Shown here piece after piece: positions 1-7,931 of a DNA stretch of 31,177 bases; within the stretch, counting starts at the first letter, position 1; each line of letters starts with the position of its first letter. The translations under genes were made by a program, and so were the position numbers. A model generated the notes under the pieces. It had not been told where the DNA came from. It was given only the letters and a program-made list of their open reading frames with translations, and made no database searches. The stretch comes from Chloroflexi bacterium UBA6077. GTDB taxonomy: Bacteria; Chloroflexota; UBA6077. Where the stretch lies: NCBI GenBank assembly GCA_002436065.1, contig DIXP01000113.1, forward strand, positions 1,939-33,115, given 5' to 3'.

Positions 1-136
1 ATTTGTTAGCGACCATGAGCGGGCTTCGTCTTCTTAGCCCGACGGCTTTAGCCTCGGTGCTCGTAAACGGATAACGACGTCTACCTGGTGGGATCACGGT
101 GCCGGACTGTTGAAAGCGCGGCACGGGAAGGCCAGA

Positions 137-811
137 CTATTGGGATGGTGCTTCATCGGTAGGCGGTTCTGCGGGCGAGCCTTCGGGCAATCCTATGGGT
201 GGCCGAAGGTGGCAGGTGTCGTTCAGCGTCAGGGTCAGCCATCCGGACCTCCGCCGCTGGAACAGGCTGATGGAGCCTGTCTCCAGATCCACGTTCCAGA
301 GATGGGCGTTGCTGAGCCCCAGCAGCATGCAGCAGATCACCTTGGAGACGATGCGGTGGGAGACGAGCACCACAGTATCCTCGGGCCTCTCTGCCACCAG
401 CGTGTCGAAGGCCGCCGTCAGCTCCGCGCGACGTTTCTGGAGGTTGTCCCCCCCCGGTATGCGTGCCCGGTGAGGCTCGGTGATCCAGAGGTTGTACTGC
501 TCCGGATACTGCTCCCTGACCTCCTTTGGGGTCTTCCCTTCCCACTCGCCGAAGCCGTAGTCCCCGAGTACGGGCAGCACCTCCGCGGAAAGGCCGAGCG
601 TCTTTCCGACGATATCGGCGGTTGCCTTCGCCCTGGACATGGGGCTGGTGTACAGGGCAGAGACGGGCATGTATCCTTCCCTGATCGCCCTAGCTGCCTG
701 CTGTGCCTGCAAGATCCCTACGGCGTTGAGCGGGACGTCGGTCTTGCCTCTGAACCTCTCTACCCGGTTCCAGTCCGTCTGCCCGTGCCGCACGAGGACG
801 ATGCGAGTCAT
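137..811 (-). CDS. Histidine phosphatase family protein (phosphoglycerate mutase-like)
   Basis: A 224-residue protein of the histidine phosphatase superfamily, which removes phosphate from small metabolites through a phosphohistidine. The N-terminal motif VLVRHGQTDWN holds the nucleophile His9 within the RHG signature. Arg60 in the TSPMSRA segment, Glu89 in YGFGEWEGKT and the second catalytic His152 in LVSHR complete the expected active site. The reading frame is open 23 codons further upstream, but ATG at 811 is preceded by GGAGGG (818-823) at good spacing and matches where family members begin, so I use it. The last 25 residues are Pro/Glu-rich and probably disordered. Length and motifs fit GpmB/CobC-like phosphatases; the substrate (alpha-ribazole phosphate, a sugar phosphate or other) cannot be read from sequence. 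The gene stands alone, divergent from the lipoprotein protease. Confidence 0.9.
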   Translation of the reverse strand: MTRIVLVRHGQTDWNRVERFRGKTDVPLNAVGILQAQQAARAIREGYMPVSALYTSPMSRAKATADIVGKTLGLSAEVLPVLGDYGFGEWEGKTPKEVREQYPEQYNLWITEPHRARIPGGDNLQKRRAELTAAFDTLVAERPEDTVVLVSHRIVSKVICCMLLGLSNAHLWNVDLETGSISLFQRRRSGWLTLTLNDTCHLRPPIGLPEGSPAEPPTDEAPSQ

Positions 812-1057
812 ATGTGGCCCTCCAGGTTTCCAGAGTCGATCGCATTGGACACCATTAGTAAGGAAGATGTCAATGTTCAACCGTGTGGAAGCTCTTTACA
901 TCAGCAACGTCTTGATCTAGGATGCGCATGGTAAACTCTCATCTTCCTTACACCACGCCAATTCCCCGGTCCGCGGAGCTGTCCCAGGAGTAGTACGTAC
1001 GATCTGGAGTCGTGCGTGTGTCGAGAGTGAGGGTACAGGTAAATTGGGAGAGGTTGT
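812..1057. other. Divergent intergenic region
   Basis: This 246-base stretch separates two divergent genes and must hold both promoters. On the minus strand a perfect TTGACA hexamer lies at 868-873, but no good -10 follows at 17 bases, so it is only a candidate. On the plus strand TGGTAAACT near 930-938 resembles an extended -10 without a convincing -35. A GTACGTAC palindrome occurs at 993-1000. No small gene is supported here. Confidence 0.4.
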
Positions 1058-3178
1058 ATGAAACGGTTGCGGCCCCTCGGTATCGTCCTTGGTTTGTTCG
1101 TTATCCTTGTCCTGGGCACCGCGGCTTGCAGTGGCGCTACGCCGGCAGGCCCCAGCCCAACCCCGGTGGTGCTGGTTGTCACCGCCACGCCCGCGCCAGC
1201 GGCCAGCGCTACGACCCCGGGCGCCAACGCGACGGCGCCGGCCACGGCGAGCGTGCCCGCCGCGGGCGGCACCCCCGCCGCCGGGCAGTCCGGCTCTGAG
1301 TCCATCAAGGGGGCTGCCTCGTCGGGCGGGACTGTCTCTAGTGGAACCACGACCGTGGCCTTGCCCGCTTCGTCTGGAAGCAAGGTAGAGGCATCGGCCC
1401 TCTGGGCCGGCAGCGATGGCAGCAAGGCCATTGGAGGGATCTCTCGCGTCCGAGTTGCCGCGGAGAAGGGCAGCAACAAGGAGCTTCGGGTGGGCTTCTT
1501 CGAGGAAGAGGTCGGAGGCTCCGGACCCCAGTGGCGGGCGGCCGGTTGGATGGCTGTGATCATGAGCAGCTTCCTGCTGGGCGTGGACCCCACGGAGTTC
1601 CGCTACACCTACGATATCGGCGGGAGGGCAGACGGCCCCAGCGCCGGTGCCCTGATGACCGTGGCGACTATTGCTTCGATCCTTGGGCACACGATCAAGA
1701 CCGACGCGGCGATGACCGGGACCATCAACCCCGACGGCACCGTTGGCCCCGTGGGTGGCATCCCCCACAAGATCGATGGCGCGGCGGCCGCCAAGAAGAA
1801 GCTGGTGCTGATCCCCGCGGGCCAGCGCAACGACGTGGACATGAACGAGAAGAGGAGCGTCGACGTCATCGAGCGCGGCAAGCGGCAGGGGGTAGAGGTC
1901 AGGGAGGTCTCGGACATCTACGAGGCCTACGAGCTACTGACCGGCAAGCCGCTCCTCAAGCCCGACGGGATGAAGGAGGTGCGGCCTGAACTACCCTCCG
2001 TGTCTTACGAGCGGGCGAAGTCCAAGGCCAAGGAGTGGTACGCTCGTTACTCCCAGTATGCTCAGCAGTACAACTCTCAGCCGATGGACTACCAGTTCGA
2101 TTTCACGGACGAAGTCCTGCTTGATGCCAAGAAGGCGGGGGATAAGGCCGATTCCTACTACGGGCAGGGCATGGCGAGCGCCTCCTACCGCCAGGCCCTC
2201 AATGCGGCGCTGGGGGCCAGCATCGCCTTCAACACCTCTAAGGTGGTCCAAACCTACATCGACGGCGGCGTGGATCGCGCCCTCAGCTACCTCAGCTCCA
2301 TGGCCTCGGTCAAGACCAAGATCGACGCCCTGGCCGACCGGCTGCAGTCGCAGAGCGCGTCGAGCCTGGGAGACGTGCTGGTGATCTCCGAGTCCTACGG
2401 CAACCTCATCCTGGCCAAGGGGTTGGAAATGATGGCCGACTCCAAGCTGAATGGGCCCATGCCGAATGACGAGGATGAACTGGTGCAGATGCTGGCCGAG
2501 GCGGTGCTGTGGTACGGCATCGCGGACCAGGCGGTGGAGGTTGCCAAGGACTCGATGGATATCGGTCTCGGCCAGGGCAAGGCACCGATGCCCCAGATCG
2601 ATAGGGTGCAGTCGCTGGCGGACCTGTTCCGGAGGGCCGCGGAGGCGAACCTGAACTACTTCGATACCATCGTGCTGAACGAGATCGCGGCGGGCATGGG
2701 GATGCACCTGGACGTGGTCAAGGCAAGTTTCGCGGCGCAGGACCTGAACTACACCTTCGCCAACAGCTCCCTGGGGGCCATGAACTTCTTCAAGGAGAGG
2801 GCTGGGGGCGGCCCGAGCGGCGCCTTTGCCACGCTGGGAGGCTCGATCAACTCCTACGTGTTGTCCTCCACGCTGGTGAGCAAGTACTACTCGCTGGATG
2901 CGCAGGTCGACCAGGACGGCAGCGTGACGGGGATCGGGCGCGAGCGAGCGATGATCAACATGCTGGACTTCGCGGAGAGGCGGTCAAAGGAGTACATTGG
3001 GCTGGCCACCGCCTCGGGGGTGGAGCCGGTACAGGCGATCTTGAATTACGATGGCGCGAAGGTCAGCCGCGAGGGTGACCTGGACGACAAGTTCAACGCC
3101 TTGAGCGACTTCTGGACCGCATCTCTGCAGAGCCAGATCATCGGCGTGTTGAGCGGCAAGGCGAAGATAGTCCGGTAA
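1058..3178 (+). CDS. Lipoprotein with Lon-type (S16) serine protease domain
   Basis: A 706-residue predicted lipoprotein. Residues 1-23 form a signal sequence ending in GTAAC, with Cys24 the likely lipidated residue (a relaxed lipobox). Residues 25-110 are Pro/Ala/Thr/Ser-rich, a probable extracellular tether. Residues about 115-300 match the proteolytic domain of Lon: DGPSAGA places the nucleophile at Ser195, and GPVGGIPHK places the general base at Lys238. The Ser-Lys distance is 43 residues, the same as Ser679-Lys722 in E. coli Lon. There is no AAA+ ATPase domain, so activity should be ATP-independent. The remaining 400 residues are mostly helical and match nothing I recognise. The start is supported by GGGAGAGG at 1046-1053. 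It likely acts outside the cytoplasmic membrane; the substrate is unknown. Calling it an S16-fold protease is secure, its role is not. Confidence 0.85.
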   Translation: MKRLRPLGIVLGLFVILVLGTAACSGATPAGPSPTPVVLVVTATPAPAASATTPGANATAPATASVPAAGGTPAAGQSGSESIKGAASSGGTVSSGTTTVALPASSGSKVEASALWAGSDGSKAIGGISRVRVAAEKGSNKELRVGFFEEEVGGSGPQWRAAGWMAVIMSSFLLGVDPTEFRYTYDIGGRADGPSAGALMTVATIASILGHTIKTDAAMTGTINPDGTVGPVGGIPHKIDGAAAAKKKLVLIPAGQRNDVDMNEKRSVDVIERGKRQGVEVREVSDIYEAYELLTGKPLLKPDGMKEVRPELPSVSYERAKSKAKEWYARYSQYAQQYNSQPMDYQFDFTDEVLLDAKKAGDKADSYYGQGMASASYRQALNAALGASIAFNTSKVVQTYIDGGVDRALSYLSSMASVKTKIDALADRLQSQSASSLGDVLVISESYGNLILAKGLEMMADSKLNGPMPNDEDELVQMLAEAVLWYGIADQAVEVAKDSMDIGLGQGKAPMPQIDRVQSLADLFRRAAEANLNYFDTIVLNEIAAGMGMHLDVVKASFAAQDLNYTFANSSLGAMNFFKERAGGGPSGAFATLGGSINSYVLSSTLVSKYYSLDAQVDQDGSVTGIGRERAMINMLDFAERRSKEYIGLATASGVEPVQAILNYDGAKVSREGDLDDKFNALSDFWTASLQSQIIGVLSGKAKIVR

Positions 3179-3204
3179 GGGCGGAAGCGCAGGTTTGGCG
3201 GACA

Positions 3205-3234
3205 GCCCCTCCCCGATAGCGGGGAGGGGCTTTT
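3205..3234 (+). terminator. Rho-independent terminator after the S16 lipoprotein gene
   Basis: A perfect 10-base-pair GC-rich stem (GCCCCTCCCC at 3205-3214, GGGGAGGGGC at 3221-3230) with a 6-base loop, followed by TTTT. It sits 26 bases after the stop codon and before the next promoter, so the protease gene is its own transcription unit. Confidence 0.85.
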
Positions 3235-3262
3235 CGATTGAGGTGTGGGACAGGGGTATAAT
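3233..3262 (+). promoter_or_regulatory. Probable sigma-70-type promoter of the acid-sugar operon
   Basis: A perfect TATAAT at 3257-3262 lies between the terminator of the previous gene and the ribosome binding site of the dehydrogenase gene. The best -35 at suitable spacing is the weak TTCGAT at 3233-3238 (18 bases apart), overlapping the terminator tail. The predicted leader is about 20 nt. Confidence 0.55.
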
Positions 3263-3289
3263 GGTGACCCAACAGCAATGGAGGTGGAG

Positions 3290-4321
3290 ATGAAAGCGCT
3301 ACGGAAGAGCCGTCCGGAGAGGGGCGCGGAGCTGGTGGAGATGCCGATGCCCGCGGTCGGGCCGAACGATGTGCTGCTGCGGGTGAAGGCAGCGGCGATC
3401 TGCGGGACGGATATCCACATCTACGGTTGGAACGAATGGGCAGCGCAGCGGGTCAAGCTGCCGATGACATTTGGCCACGAGATCTGCGGCGAGGTGATGG
3501 AGGTGGGTAGCCAGGTTTCCCACCTGAAGCCGGGTGACCTGGTGGCGGCCGAGACCCACATCCCGTGCGGCGTCTGCTACCAGTGCCACACGGGCAACCA
3601 GCACGCCTGCGAGAGCATGAAGATCCTTGGAGTCCACGTGGAGGGCTGTTTCTCCGAGTACACGTCGATTCCATCCATCTGTGCCTGGAAGCTTCCTGAT
3701 GGGACCGACGTCGAGCTGGGTGCCATAATGGAGCCGATGGGTGTGGGCGTGCACGGGCTGCTGGTGGACCCTCTGGAGGTGGGGAGTGTGGGGATCGTCG
3801 GCTGCGGCCCCATCGGCATCATGACGGCCCAGGTGGCGGCTTACCAGGGGGCATACCCTCTCTTCCTCTTCGACATCAACCCTGAGCGGCTGGAGATGGC
3901 CCAGCGGATAGTGCCGCAAGCGGTCACTATCAACCCCGCTAAGGAGGATGCCCTGGCGAGGGTCAAGGAGTGGAATGGGGGTCGGGGCGTGGATCTCGCC
4001 GTGGAGTTGAGCGGCAGCGTGCCTGGCACCCGCCTGGCCATCGACATGATCCGGATGGGCGGGCAGATCCACCTGGTGGGGCTGCTGGGCGACCCCGTGC
4101 AGATCAATAGCTGCAACGACATCGTCTACAAGGAGGCCACCATCAAGGGGACCACCGGCCGGATGATGTGGAAGACCTGGTGGCAGATGGACCGGCTGCT
4201 GGCGAGCAAGCAGTTCGACCCCAAGCAGGTCATCACCCATCGATTCGCCCTGGCCGACTATGTGGACGCCTTCGAGCTGGCGCTCTCCGGCAAGGGTGGG
4301 AAGATATTGCTGTTCCCGTAG
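3290..4321 (+). CDS. Zinc-dependent medium-chain dehydrogenase, L-threonine 3-dehydrogenase-like
   Basis: A 343-residue medium-chain dehydrogenase/reductase. Catalytic zinc ligands are Cys38 (AICGTDIHIY) and His63-Glu64 (GHE). The structural zinc lobe has Cys93, Cys96, Cys99 and Cys107. The Rossmann motif GCGPIG is at 171-176, and Asp195 at the end of the second strand predicts NAD+ rather than NADP+. Overall the sequence resembles L-threonine 3-dehydrogenase (AICGTD, THRF near the C-terminus). I chose ATG 3290 because MKAL is where family members start and GGAGGT (3280-3285) precedes it; the frame is open 15 codons further. It is followed after 9 bases by a four-carbon acid-sugar kinase and then PdxA2. 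That context points to oxidation of a four-carbon sugar, polyol or acid rather than threonine itself, but threonine dehydrogenase activity cannot be excluded. Confidence 0.85.
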   Translation: MKALRKSRPERGAELVEMPMPAVGPNDVLLRVKAAAICGTDIHIYGWNEWAAQRVKLPMTFGHEICGEVMEVGSQVSHLKPGDLVAAETHIPCGVCYQCHTGNQHACESMKILGVHVEGCFSEYTSIPSICAWKLPDGTDVELGAIMEPMGVGVHGLLVDPLEVGSVGIVGCGPIGIMTAQVAAYQGAYPLFLFDINPERLEMAQRIVPQAVTINPAKEDALARVKEWNGGRGVDLAVELSGSVPGTRLAIDMIRMGGQIHLVGLLGDPVQINSCNDIVYKEATIKGTTGRMMWKTWWQMDRLLASKQFDPKQVITHRFALADYVDAFELALSGKGGKILLFP

Positions 4322-4330
4322 GATGAGCCG

Positions 4331-5530
4331 TTGACTCGACTGGGCATTGTCGCTGACGACCTGACGGGCGCTATGGACAGCGGTGTGCAGCTCGCGAAGG
4401 GTGGGCTGCACACCGTGGTCATGTTGGGCGAAGCGGAACCTCCCCTGGCCGAAGCGGTGGTGATCAGCACCGACAGCCGCGACGTGGCCGCGGACGTCGC
4501 CTACGAGCGGGCAAGGGGGGCGGCCCACCGGTTGGTGGGCCGTTTGGTCTACAAGAAGATCGACTCTACATTGCGAGGCAACCTGGGGGCAGAGTTGGAC
4601 GGCCTGCTGGATGGCCTCCATCTGGAGCGGGCCCTCGTGGTCCCTGCCTTCCCCGACACCGGCCGCACCACCGTGAACGGCTACCACCGGGTGGACGGTG
4701 TCCTCATCTCCGAGAGTTCCTTCGCGCGGGATCCCCTCTGGCCGGCCACCGAGTCCCACATCCCCACGCTGCTGAGACGCCAGACCAATCGTTGCGTGGG
4801 GCACCTCCCAATGGCCACGATAGAGCGAGGTGAAGCGGCGGTGATGGAGGCTCTGGCAGGGGAGACGGCCTCTGTCGTGGTGGGAGATACCGCAACGACG
4901 GCTCACCTGCGATGCCTCGCACGCGCTGTGACCAGGATGGAGGGGTGGTTGCCGTGCGGTTCGGCCGGGCTGGCCGGTGAATGGCCCCGCGCCCTCGGCT
5001 TGGAGAGGGAGACCGGCAGGGGCTTTGGCTGGTTGAGCGACCCGAGGCCCGTGTTGGTGGTGGCGGGCAGCCGCCATCCCTCTACGGCTCGCCAACTGGA
5101 GCGGGCGGTTCATGGTGAGGGGCTGGAGTTGGTCCGCCTGCCGGAAGAGGGCTGCTGGACCGCGGAGTCGGTGGCCAGGGCAACCTCTTCACTGAGCCAA
5201 GGTCGAAGTATCGCCCTCACTACTGCTTTCTCCCCCTACATGGAGGGGCAGGGGGCTTCCACAGCGGCGGAGCTGGCCGCGGTGGTCGGAGAGGTCATGG
5301 CGATGGTGCCGGTTGCCGGCCTCTTCCTGACGGGCGGCGACATCGCCAGGGCGGTGTGCCGGGCGTTGGGGGCACGAGCGCTGCGGGCACTCGGCGAGGT
5401 GCAGGCTGGGGTGCCCGCGGGGCTGCTGGTGGGCGGCCCCTACGATGGAGTGCGTGTGGTCACAAAGGCAGGGGGTTTCGGCAATGAGATGGCCATTTCG
5501 CAGAGCATAGACTGTCTTCAAGGGAGATAG
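4331..5530 (+). CDS. Four-carbon acid sugar kinase family protein (DUF1537)
   Basis: A 399-residue kinase of the DUF1537 family, which phosphorylates four-carbon acids such as D-threonate, D-erythronate or 2-oxotetronate. The N-terminal substrate domain begins with IVADDLTGAMDSG (residues 6-18), followed by YKKIDSTLRGNLG at 74-86 and PAFPDTGRTTVNG at 105-117. The C-terminal nucleotide-binding domain has VVAGSRHPST, FLTGGDIA and the glycine-rich KAGGFGNE near the end. The start is TTG at 4331, since the ATG at 4323 is out of frame and runs into a stop. TTG sits directly before the conserved N-terminus, with only a weak upstream GGATGAG. It lies 9 bases after the dehydrogenase gene and 2 bases before the next gene, so translation is probably coupled. 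DtnK-type D-threonate kinase is the most natural assignment given PdxA2 next door; exact substrate is inference. Confidence 0.88.
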   Translation: MTRLGIVADDLTGAMDSGVQLAKGGLHTVVMLGEAEPPLAEAVVISTDSRDVAADVAYERARGAAHRLVGRLVYKKIDSTLRGNLGAELDGLLDGLHLERALVVPAFPDTGRTTVNGYHRVDGVLISESSFARDPLWPATESHIPTLLRRQTNRCVGHLPMATIERGEAAVMEALAGETASVVVGDTATTAHLRCLARAVTRMEGWLPCGSAGLAGEWPRALGLERETGRGFGWLSDPRPVLVVAGSRHPSTARQLERAVHGEGLELVRLPEEGCWTAESVARATSSLSQGRSIALTTAFSPYMEGQGASTAAELAAVVGEVMAMVPVAGLFLTGGDIARAVCRALGARALRALGEVQAGVPAGLLVGGPYDGVRVVTKAGGFGNEMAISQSIDCLQGR

Positions 5531-5532
5531 AG

Positions 5533-6540
5533 ATGAGTGAATACAGGCCGATCCTGGGCGTCACCATGGGAGACCCAAGCGGGTCGGGTCCCGAAATAGC
5601 GGTCAAGGCGCTGACGATGCCGGAGATCCGGGCCATGTGCCGGCCCATCGTGGTGGGGGACGGCGCGACCGTGCGCCAGGCCGCGAAGACCGTCGGTAGC
5701 GACGTGACGGTACGTTCCATCGAGCGGGTGGCCGATGCCTCCCACGAGGATGGGATCATCGAGGTGCTGGATCTCCACAACGTGGAGCTCGCTGGGCTGC
5801 AGTTTGGCAAGATCCAGGCATCCTCCGGCCAGGCCGCCTTCGAGAGCATAGTCAGGGGGGTCGAGCTGGCCCAGGCGGGGGAGACTGAGGCCATCGTCAC
5901 CTCCGCCATCCACAAGGAGTCTATGAATCTCGCCGGGCATCACTACGCCGGCCACACTGAGATCCTGGCCGACCTGTGCGGGATCAAGAGCGTCTGCATG
6001 CTGCTGGTGGCGGGGGGCTTCCGGGTCACCCATGTGAGCACCCACTGCTCCCTTCTGGAGGCGATCCAGCGGGCGAAGAAGGGGCGAATCCTTGACGTGA
6101 CCCGGCTGACACATGAGGCGGCGAAGCTGCTGGGGGTGGCTGAGCCGAGGATCGCGGTGGCGGGGCTGAATCCCCACTCTGGGGAGGGAGGGTTGTTTGG
6201 CACCGAGGAGATCGAGGAGATCGCACCGGCGGTGGAGGCGGCTCAGGCCGAGGGCATGAACGTGGTGGGCCCCATTCCGCCCGACACGGTGTTCTTCCGG
6301 ATGAACACGGGGCAGTACGACGCTGTGGTATCGATGTACCACGACCAGGGACACATTCCGACCAAGGTGTTGGCCTTCGACCAGGGGGTGAACGTCACGC
6401 TGGGGCTGCCCATCATCCGCACGTCGGTGGATCACGGGACCGTTTTCGGCAAAGCGGGCAAGGGCACCGCACGTCCCGCGAGCATGGTGGAGGCGCTCAA
6501 GCTTGCTGCCCAGATGGCGAGGGTCAAGAGGGGGAGCTAG
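5533..6540 (+). CDS. pdxA2: PdxA2-type 4-phospho-D-threonate / 4-hydroxythreonine-4-phosphate dehydrogenase
   Basis: A 335-residue protein of the PdxA family. Family members oxidise and decarboxylate 4-phosphohydroxy-L-threonine (vitamin B6 synthesis) or, in the PdxA2 branch, 4-phospho-D-threonate to dihydroxyacetone phosphate. The N-terminus VTMGDPSGSGPE is typical. Metal ligands are His141 (AGHTE), His171 (STHCSL) and His270 (MYHDQGH), and GLNPHSGEGG at 211-220 is the usual signature. It starts 2 bases after the kinase stop, with its AGGGAG ribosome binding site inside the kinase end. No other pyridoxal phosphate genes are present, and pairing with a DUF1537 kinase is the known hallmark of the threonate pathway. 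I therefore favour the PdxA2 role and the product DHAP plus CO2. Biosynthetic PdxA remains possible. Confidence 0.88.
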   Translation: MSEYRPILGVTMGDPSGSGPEIAVKALTMPEIRAMCRPIVVGDGATVRQAAKTVGSDVTVRSIERVADASHEDGIIEVLDLHNVELAGLQFGKIQASSGQAAFESIVRGVELAQAGETEAIVTSAIHKESMNLAGHHYAGHTEILADLCGIKSVCMLLVAGGFRVTHVSTHCSLLEAIQRAKKGRILDVTRLTHEAAKLLGVAEPRIAVAGLNPHSGEGGLFGTEEIEEIAPAVEAAQAEGMNVVGPIPPDTVFFRMNTGQYDAVVSMYHDQGHIPTKVLAFDQGVNVTLGLPIIRTSVDHGTVFGKAGKGTARPASMVEALKLAAQMARVKRGS

Positions 6541-6558
6541 ACGGGGAGCATTCCACGT

Positions 6559-6627
6559 TGTCACCCTGAGCGGGGAGCGAAGGGTCTCCAGTAACAGGAG
6601 ATGCTTCGCTCCCCGCTCAGCGTGACA
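6559..6627. repeat. Palindromic dispersed repeat, copy 1 (GTCAYCCTGAG family)
   Basis: A 24-base inverted repeat (6559-6582 and 6604-6627, one mismatch) beginning TGTCACCCTGAGCGGGGAG, with an inner stem TCTCC/GGAGA around AGTAACA. It lies between the convergent pdxA2 and mreB genes and could terminate both. A diverged second copy lies at 16281-16370 and shares the CGAAGG...GTAACAGGAGAT centre, so this is a dispersed element rather than a private terminator. Confidence 0.8.
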
Positions 6628-6710
6628 GGGTGGCGGCTCAACATGATAGGTAGGGCGGCTCAGCAGGACAGCGGGGCGGGCATAACGGTAGGGGTGGGCT
6701 TGCCGGACGA

Positions 6711-6740
6711 TGTAGGGCCGACCGGCCGGTCACCCCTACA
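6711..6740. repeat. GTAGGG-type palindrome overlapping the mreB stop codon
   Basis: TGTAGGG at 6711-6717 pairs with CCCTACA at 6734-6740 around a perfect 12-base palindrome GACCGGCCGGTC (6720-6731). The mreB stop codon (6736-6738) lies within the right arm. A further GTAGGGGTG lies at about 6688-6697. It may act as a 3' hairpin for mreB mRNA; no U-tract is seen on the minus strand. GTAGGG arms recur at 7925-7935, 11107-11177 and, changed, at 20546-20678. Confidence 0.6.
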
Positions 6741-7740
6741 CGGCGGCGAGGCTGCGCCTGAAGATGTGGTAGTGCTCGAGGGCCTTCCCGGCACCGATGG
6801 CCACGCAGGACATGGGGTCGTCGGCGACGTGGGCCGGGACTCCGGTCTCGCGCATCAGCAGCTTGTCCAGGTGGCGCAGCCCCGCTCCTCCGCCGGTCAT
6901 GACCATCCCGCGGTCGATGACGTCCGAGGCCAGTTCCGGCGGCGTTTGCTCCAGGACGGTCTTGACGTTGATCACTATCGCCTGGAGGGCATCCTGGATG
7001 GCGTCGGTCACCTCGTCCGAGGAGAGGGTGATGGTCTTGGGGAGTCCGATGATCTGGTCGCGCCCCCGGACGTCTATCTCGAGGACTTCCTTGAGGGGTA
7101 GGGCACTGCCGATGCGGATCTTGACCTCTTCGGCCGTCCGCTCACCGATCAGCAGGTTGTACCGCTTCTTGACGTAGCTGGTGATCATGTCGTCGATCTT
7201 GTTGCCTGCCACGCGGACGGAACTGCTCACGACGATGTCGTTCAGCGAGATCACGGCAGCCTCGCAGGTGCCGCCACCGATGTCTACTACCATGTTCCCG
7301 CTGGGGCCCCCTATCGGTATGCCGGCCCCGATGGCGGCAGCCAGCGGCTCCGCGATGAGGTGGGCATTCTTGGCTCCTGCCTGGATCGTGGCGTCCTGGA
7401 CGGCGCGACTCTCGACGTTGGTGATGCCGGCGGGGATGCACACCATTACCTCGGGCTTGAACATCCGCACCCGACCGCACACCTTATCGATAAAGTAGCG
7501 GAGCATTGCCTCGGTGATCATGTAGTCAGCGATCACGCCGTCGCGCATCGGTCTGGTCACGATGATGCTGCCCGGGGTCCGGCCAAGCATCTGACGCGCC
7601 TCTTCCCCTACCGCCACCACTCGGTTCTCGTTGGCGGAGTAGGCCACCACGGAGGGCTCGTTGAGTACGATGCCGCGTCCCTTGACATAAACGAGGACGT
7701 TGGCGGTGCCGAGGTCGATGCCGATGTGCTTGCCTAGCAT
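6736..7740 (-). CDS. mreB: Rod-shape-determining actin-like protein MreB
   Basis: A 334-residue bacterial actin that polymerises under the membrane and positions wall synthesis. Phosphate-1 motif IDLGTANV is at 8-15, the catalytic-region LIAEPLAAAIGAG at 128-140 (Glu131), phosphate-2 VVDIGGGTCE at 151-160 and the adenosine motif MTGGGAGL near 284. In phosphate-2, Cys replaces the more usual Thr after GGGT; this is minor. The frame is open eight codons further upstream, but ATG 7740 gives the standard N-terminus and has GGAG at ideal spacing. No mreC or mreD adjoins it; the gene is preceded by its own promoter and lies downstream of murA, so wall-synthesis genes are clustered here. Confidence 0.95.
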   Translation of the reverse strand: MLGKHIGIDLGTANVLVYVKGRGIVLNEPSVVAYSANENRVVAVGEEARQMLGRTPGSIIVTRPMRDGVIADYMITEAMLRYFIDKVCGRVRMFKPEVMVCIPAGITNVESRAVQDATIQAGAKNAHLIAEPLAAAIGAGIPIGGPSGNMVVDIGGGTCEAAVISLNDIVVSSSVRVAGNKIDDMITSYVKKRYNLLIGERTAEEVKIRIGSALPLKEVLEIDVRGRDQIIGLPKTITLSSDEVTDAIQDALQAIVINVKTVLEQTPPELASDVIDRGMVMTGGGAGLRHLDKLLMRETGVPAHVADDPMSCVAIGAGKALEHYHIFRRSLAAV

Positions 7741-7837
7741 GCTATCTCCGGTGAGTCGCGGCAACGAGACTAGCGCCGCGTGGTTAGGTTGGGGGCGCGA
7801 AGGGTAACAATACGGTTAATTGTGGTGGCCAGAACCG

Positions 7838-7846
7838 ATTATAGCA
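7838..7846 (-). promoter_or_regulatory. Extended -10 promoter of mreB
   Basis: On the minus strand TGCTATAAT gives a perfect -10 with the extended TG motif; the -35 region is weak. The predicted start near 7831 leaves a leader of about 90 nt before mreB. The longer string TGTGCTATAAT closely resembles TGTGCTATCAT in front of the atp operon. Confidence 0.65.
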
Positions 7847-7887
7847 CAGGCGGGGTGGCGGGAATAGCGGTTGTAGAGGCTGGCCAG

Positions 7888-7917
7888 ACCGCCGCGGTTT
7901 TCGGAAGCCGCGGCGGT
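7888..7917 (-). terminator. Hairpin downstream of murA (possible terminator)
   Basis: A perfect 10-base-pair stem (ACCGCCGCGG / CCGCGGCGGT) with a 10-base loop lies 14 bases beyond the murA stop and upstream of the mreB promoter. That position suits termination of the atp-murA operon. No U-run follows on the minus strand, so it is weak by the standard rule. Confidence 0.45.
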
Positions 7918-7931
7918 TTGGTTGCCTGCCC

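Noticed and set aside
110..934. Long plus-strand reading frame opposite the histidine phosphatase
   Set aside because: It mirrors a gene with clear catalytic motifs, has no recognisable domain and no ribosome binding site; a product of high GC content.
3299..5113. 604-codon minus-strand frame opposite the dehydrogenase and kinase
   Set aside because: Spans two real plus-strand genes and their junction, with no protein family features.
6541..6735. Small gene or sRNA between pdxA2 and mreB
   Set aside because: The stretch is explained by two palindromic repeats; no promoter or coding signal is visible.
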